This document shows positions 6,264 to 6,885 of a stretch of 6,885 nucleotides of DNA, in pieces. Within the stretch, counting starts at the first letter, position 1. Each line of letters starts with the position of its first letter. The DNA comes from an uncultured Nitrospinaceae bacterium. Lineage in GTDB: Bacteria > Nitrospinota > Nitrospinia > Nitrospinales > VA-1. Made by a program: the position numbers and the translations under genes. The stretch covers positions 1 to 6,885 of the forward strand of contig CAJWLY010000082.1 in assembly GCA_913043155.1 (NCBI GenBank), read 5' to 3'. The notes under the pieces are model-generated. The model saw nothing but the letters and a program-made list of their open reading frames with translations. It was not told where the DNA came from and made no database searches.

Positions 6264-6339
6264 TGGTAGGCGGAACAGGGCTCGAACCTGTGACCCCCGG
6301 CTTGTAAGGCCGGTGCTCTTCCAGCTGAGCTACCCGCCC
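6264..6339 (-). tRNA. tRNA-Val (anticodon TAC)
   Basis: A 76-base cloverleaf on the minus strand with encoded CCA (6264-6266) and discriminator A. The acceptor stem GGGCGGG pairs with TCCGCCT (G-T wobbles at both ends); D arm TAGCTCAGCTGGAAGAGC; anticodon stem CGGC/GCCG region around loop CTTACAA, with anticodon TAC at 6304-6306; T arm with GGTTCGAGCC. Length and arms match E. coli tRNA-Val(TAC). It is the first gene of the two-tRNA transcript, about 43 bases downstream of the predicted start site. Confidence 0.98.
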
Positions 6340-6388
6340 TCACTCGATTTTTTTTAGGTGGTCGGGCCCGGACGTAAAGAGAGGTTGG

Positions 6389-6417
6389 AGTATATAAACG
6401 AGCCTTTTCCGTGTCAA
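6389..6417 (-). promoter_or_regulatory. Near-consensus sigma70 promoter of the tRNA-Val/tRNA-Asp operon
   Basis: On the minus strand TTGACA (6412-6417) is a perfect -35 hexamer and TATACT (6389-6394) a five-of-six -10 hexamer, with exactly 17 bases between. An AT-rich segment (complement of 6418-6430, TATTAAAAATC) directly upstream could act as an UP element. The predicted start is near 6382. This is the strong type expected for stable RNA genes. Confidence 0.85.
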
Positions 6418-6455
6418 GATTTTTAATAGACACCTCCCTTTTCTGACAGGAAAGA

Positions 6456-6484
6456 TTGACACCCTATCGCACTGAGGATAGGAT
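6456..6484 (+). promoter_or_regulatory. Predicted promoter of mreB
   Basis: A perfect -35 TTGACA (6456-6461), a 17-base spacer, and a -10 TAGGAT (6479-6484, four of six). The predicted start is near 6491. The spacer and -10 contain an inverted repeat, CCTATC (6463-6468) and GATAGG (6477-6482), with an 8-base loop, which could be a binding site overlapping the promoter. Confidence 0.6.
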
Positions 6485-6490
6485 GAAGCG

Positions 6491-6627
6491 TCCACGGGGC
6501 AATATGAAACCCCTCGCCGAATTGGCAATGGCCTGCTTCCCCGGAGGCGGCAAGAGCTCTTTGAAGCTCGTCGGCGCAACCTGATGCAGCTCCCCCAAAA
6601 GTCTTTGCATGAAACGAGCTTGAACTG
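6491..6627 (+). other. Long GC-rich leader of mreB
   Basis: If the predicted promoter is right, mreB has an untranslated leader of about 137 bases. Possible stems include GGGG/CCCC around 6498-6515, GCC/GGC around GAATT near 6520, GCTTCC/GGAGGC near 6535-6548 and GAGCT (6554-6558) with AGCTC (6565-6569). No Rfam-type leader was recognised and no protein-coding signal is convincing. Confidence 0.35.
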
Positions 6628-6885
6628 ATGGTCAAGCACTACCTCAACAACCTTCTGGGACGTTTTTCCTCTGATCTGGCGATGGATCTGGGTACCGCAA
6701 ATACATTGATCTATGTCAAGGAGAAGGGCATCGTCCTTAACGAGCCCTCGATGATAGCTGTCAACCCCACCGGGAACGGCGTCGAAGCCGTCGGGCTCGA
6801 TGCAAAGCATATGTACGGCCGCACGCATGACCAACTGAATGCGATCCGGCCGATGAAAGACGGGGTCATCGCCGACTTCGATTCC
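6628..6885 (+). CDS. mreB: MreB, rod-shape-determining bacterial actin, N-terminal part
   Basis: The first 86 codons run open to the window edge. DLAMDLGTANTLIYVKEKGI (residues 16-35) holds the actin-family phosphate-1 loop (DLGTANT, 20-26), and VLNEPSMIAVN (36-46) and IRPMKDGVIADFD (73-85) are MreB hallmarks. MreB polymerises on ATP under the inner membrane and guides the elongation machinery of the cell wall. The ATG at 6628 is the only good start: an in-frame TGA sits at 6610-6612, and the short lead (MVKHYLNNLLGRFSS) before the phosphate loop matches the amphipathic membrane-binding N-terminus usual in Gram-negative MreB. The Shine-Dalgarno match is weak (GAG at 6616-6618). mreC and mreD would be expected downstream, outside the window. 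Confidence 0.95.
   Translation, partial: MVKHYLNNLLGRFSSDLAMDLGTANTLIYVKEKGIVLNEPSMIAVNPTGNGVEAVGLDAKHMYGRTHDQLNAIRPMKDGVIADFDS

Noticed and set aside
6483..6584. 33-codon plus-strand frame with a Shine-Dalgarno-like GAGG and a GGGKSS stretch
   Set aside because: Its ATG overlaps the predicted -10 box, so the mreB transcript would not contain it; the P-loop-like string is too short to mean anything. Kept only as a possible leader peptide if the real start is upstream.
6463..6610. 6S RNA or SRP RNA in the region upstream of mreB
   Set aside because: A CCGGGGAAGCAGG-like string on the minus strand recalls the SRP RNA tip, but the flanking bases do not form the expected helix and the 6S bubble-and-stem layout is not seen.
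6340..6834. Minus-strand open frame of 164 codons opposite the mreB start and leader
   Set aside because: It covers the mreB coding start, both promoters and the tRNA leader; no motif supports it.

Overview
The window is ordinary-looking chromosomal DNA from a Gram-negative bacterium. Evidence for that is a Tat-exported periplasmic MsrP-type enzyme, Sec signal peptides, a YbbA/YbbP (LolCDE/MacB-like) ABC system, mreB, and sigma70-type promoters of the TTGACA-N17-TATACT kind. Base composition is moderately GC-rich. The exact lineage cannot be fixed from the sequence. A Nitrospinota, Nitrospirota or deltaproteobacterial-type genome is a guess from the gene mix, not a demonstrated fact.

Layout: (1) 1-305, minus strand, the 5' part of a TesA-like SGNH esterase with a signal peptide. 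(2) 306-447, a divergent control region with a hairpin and a perfect TTCTAA/TTAGAA inverted repeat. (3) 448-3689, plus strand, a two-gene ABC operon: ATPase (ybbA) and 856-residue permease (ybbP), overlapping by one base. This tesA<->ybbA-ybbP divergent arrangement is the one found in E. coli. (4) 3698-3749, a terminator-like structure. (5) 3855-5486, plus strand, a pair of exported proteins: a SUMF1/FGE-fold protein lacking the formylglycine-generating cysteines, then MsrP (molybdopterin methionine-sulfoxide reductase catalytic subunit), without the usual msrQ partner. (6) 5550-5993, a small YdcZ-family membrane protein. (7) 6020-6055, a strong bidirectional terminator. (8) 6065-6339, minus strand, tRNA-Asp(GTC) and tRNA-Val(TAC), co-transcribed from a near-consensus promoter at 6389-6417. 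(9) 6456-6885, plus strand, a promoter, a roughly 137-nt GC-rich leader and the 5' part of mreB.

Together the genes are mostly envelope-related: a periplasmic lipase/esterase and its neighbouring ABC exporter/extractor, periplasmic protein repair, a small transporter, and the cell-shape actin. The part most worth a second look is the SUMF1-msrP pair: two exported proteins 18 bases apart, apparently one transcription unit, with the membrane haem partner of MsrP absent. I found no mobile element, CRISPR array or obviously foreign segment.
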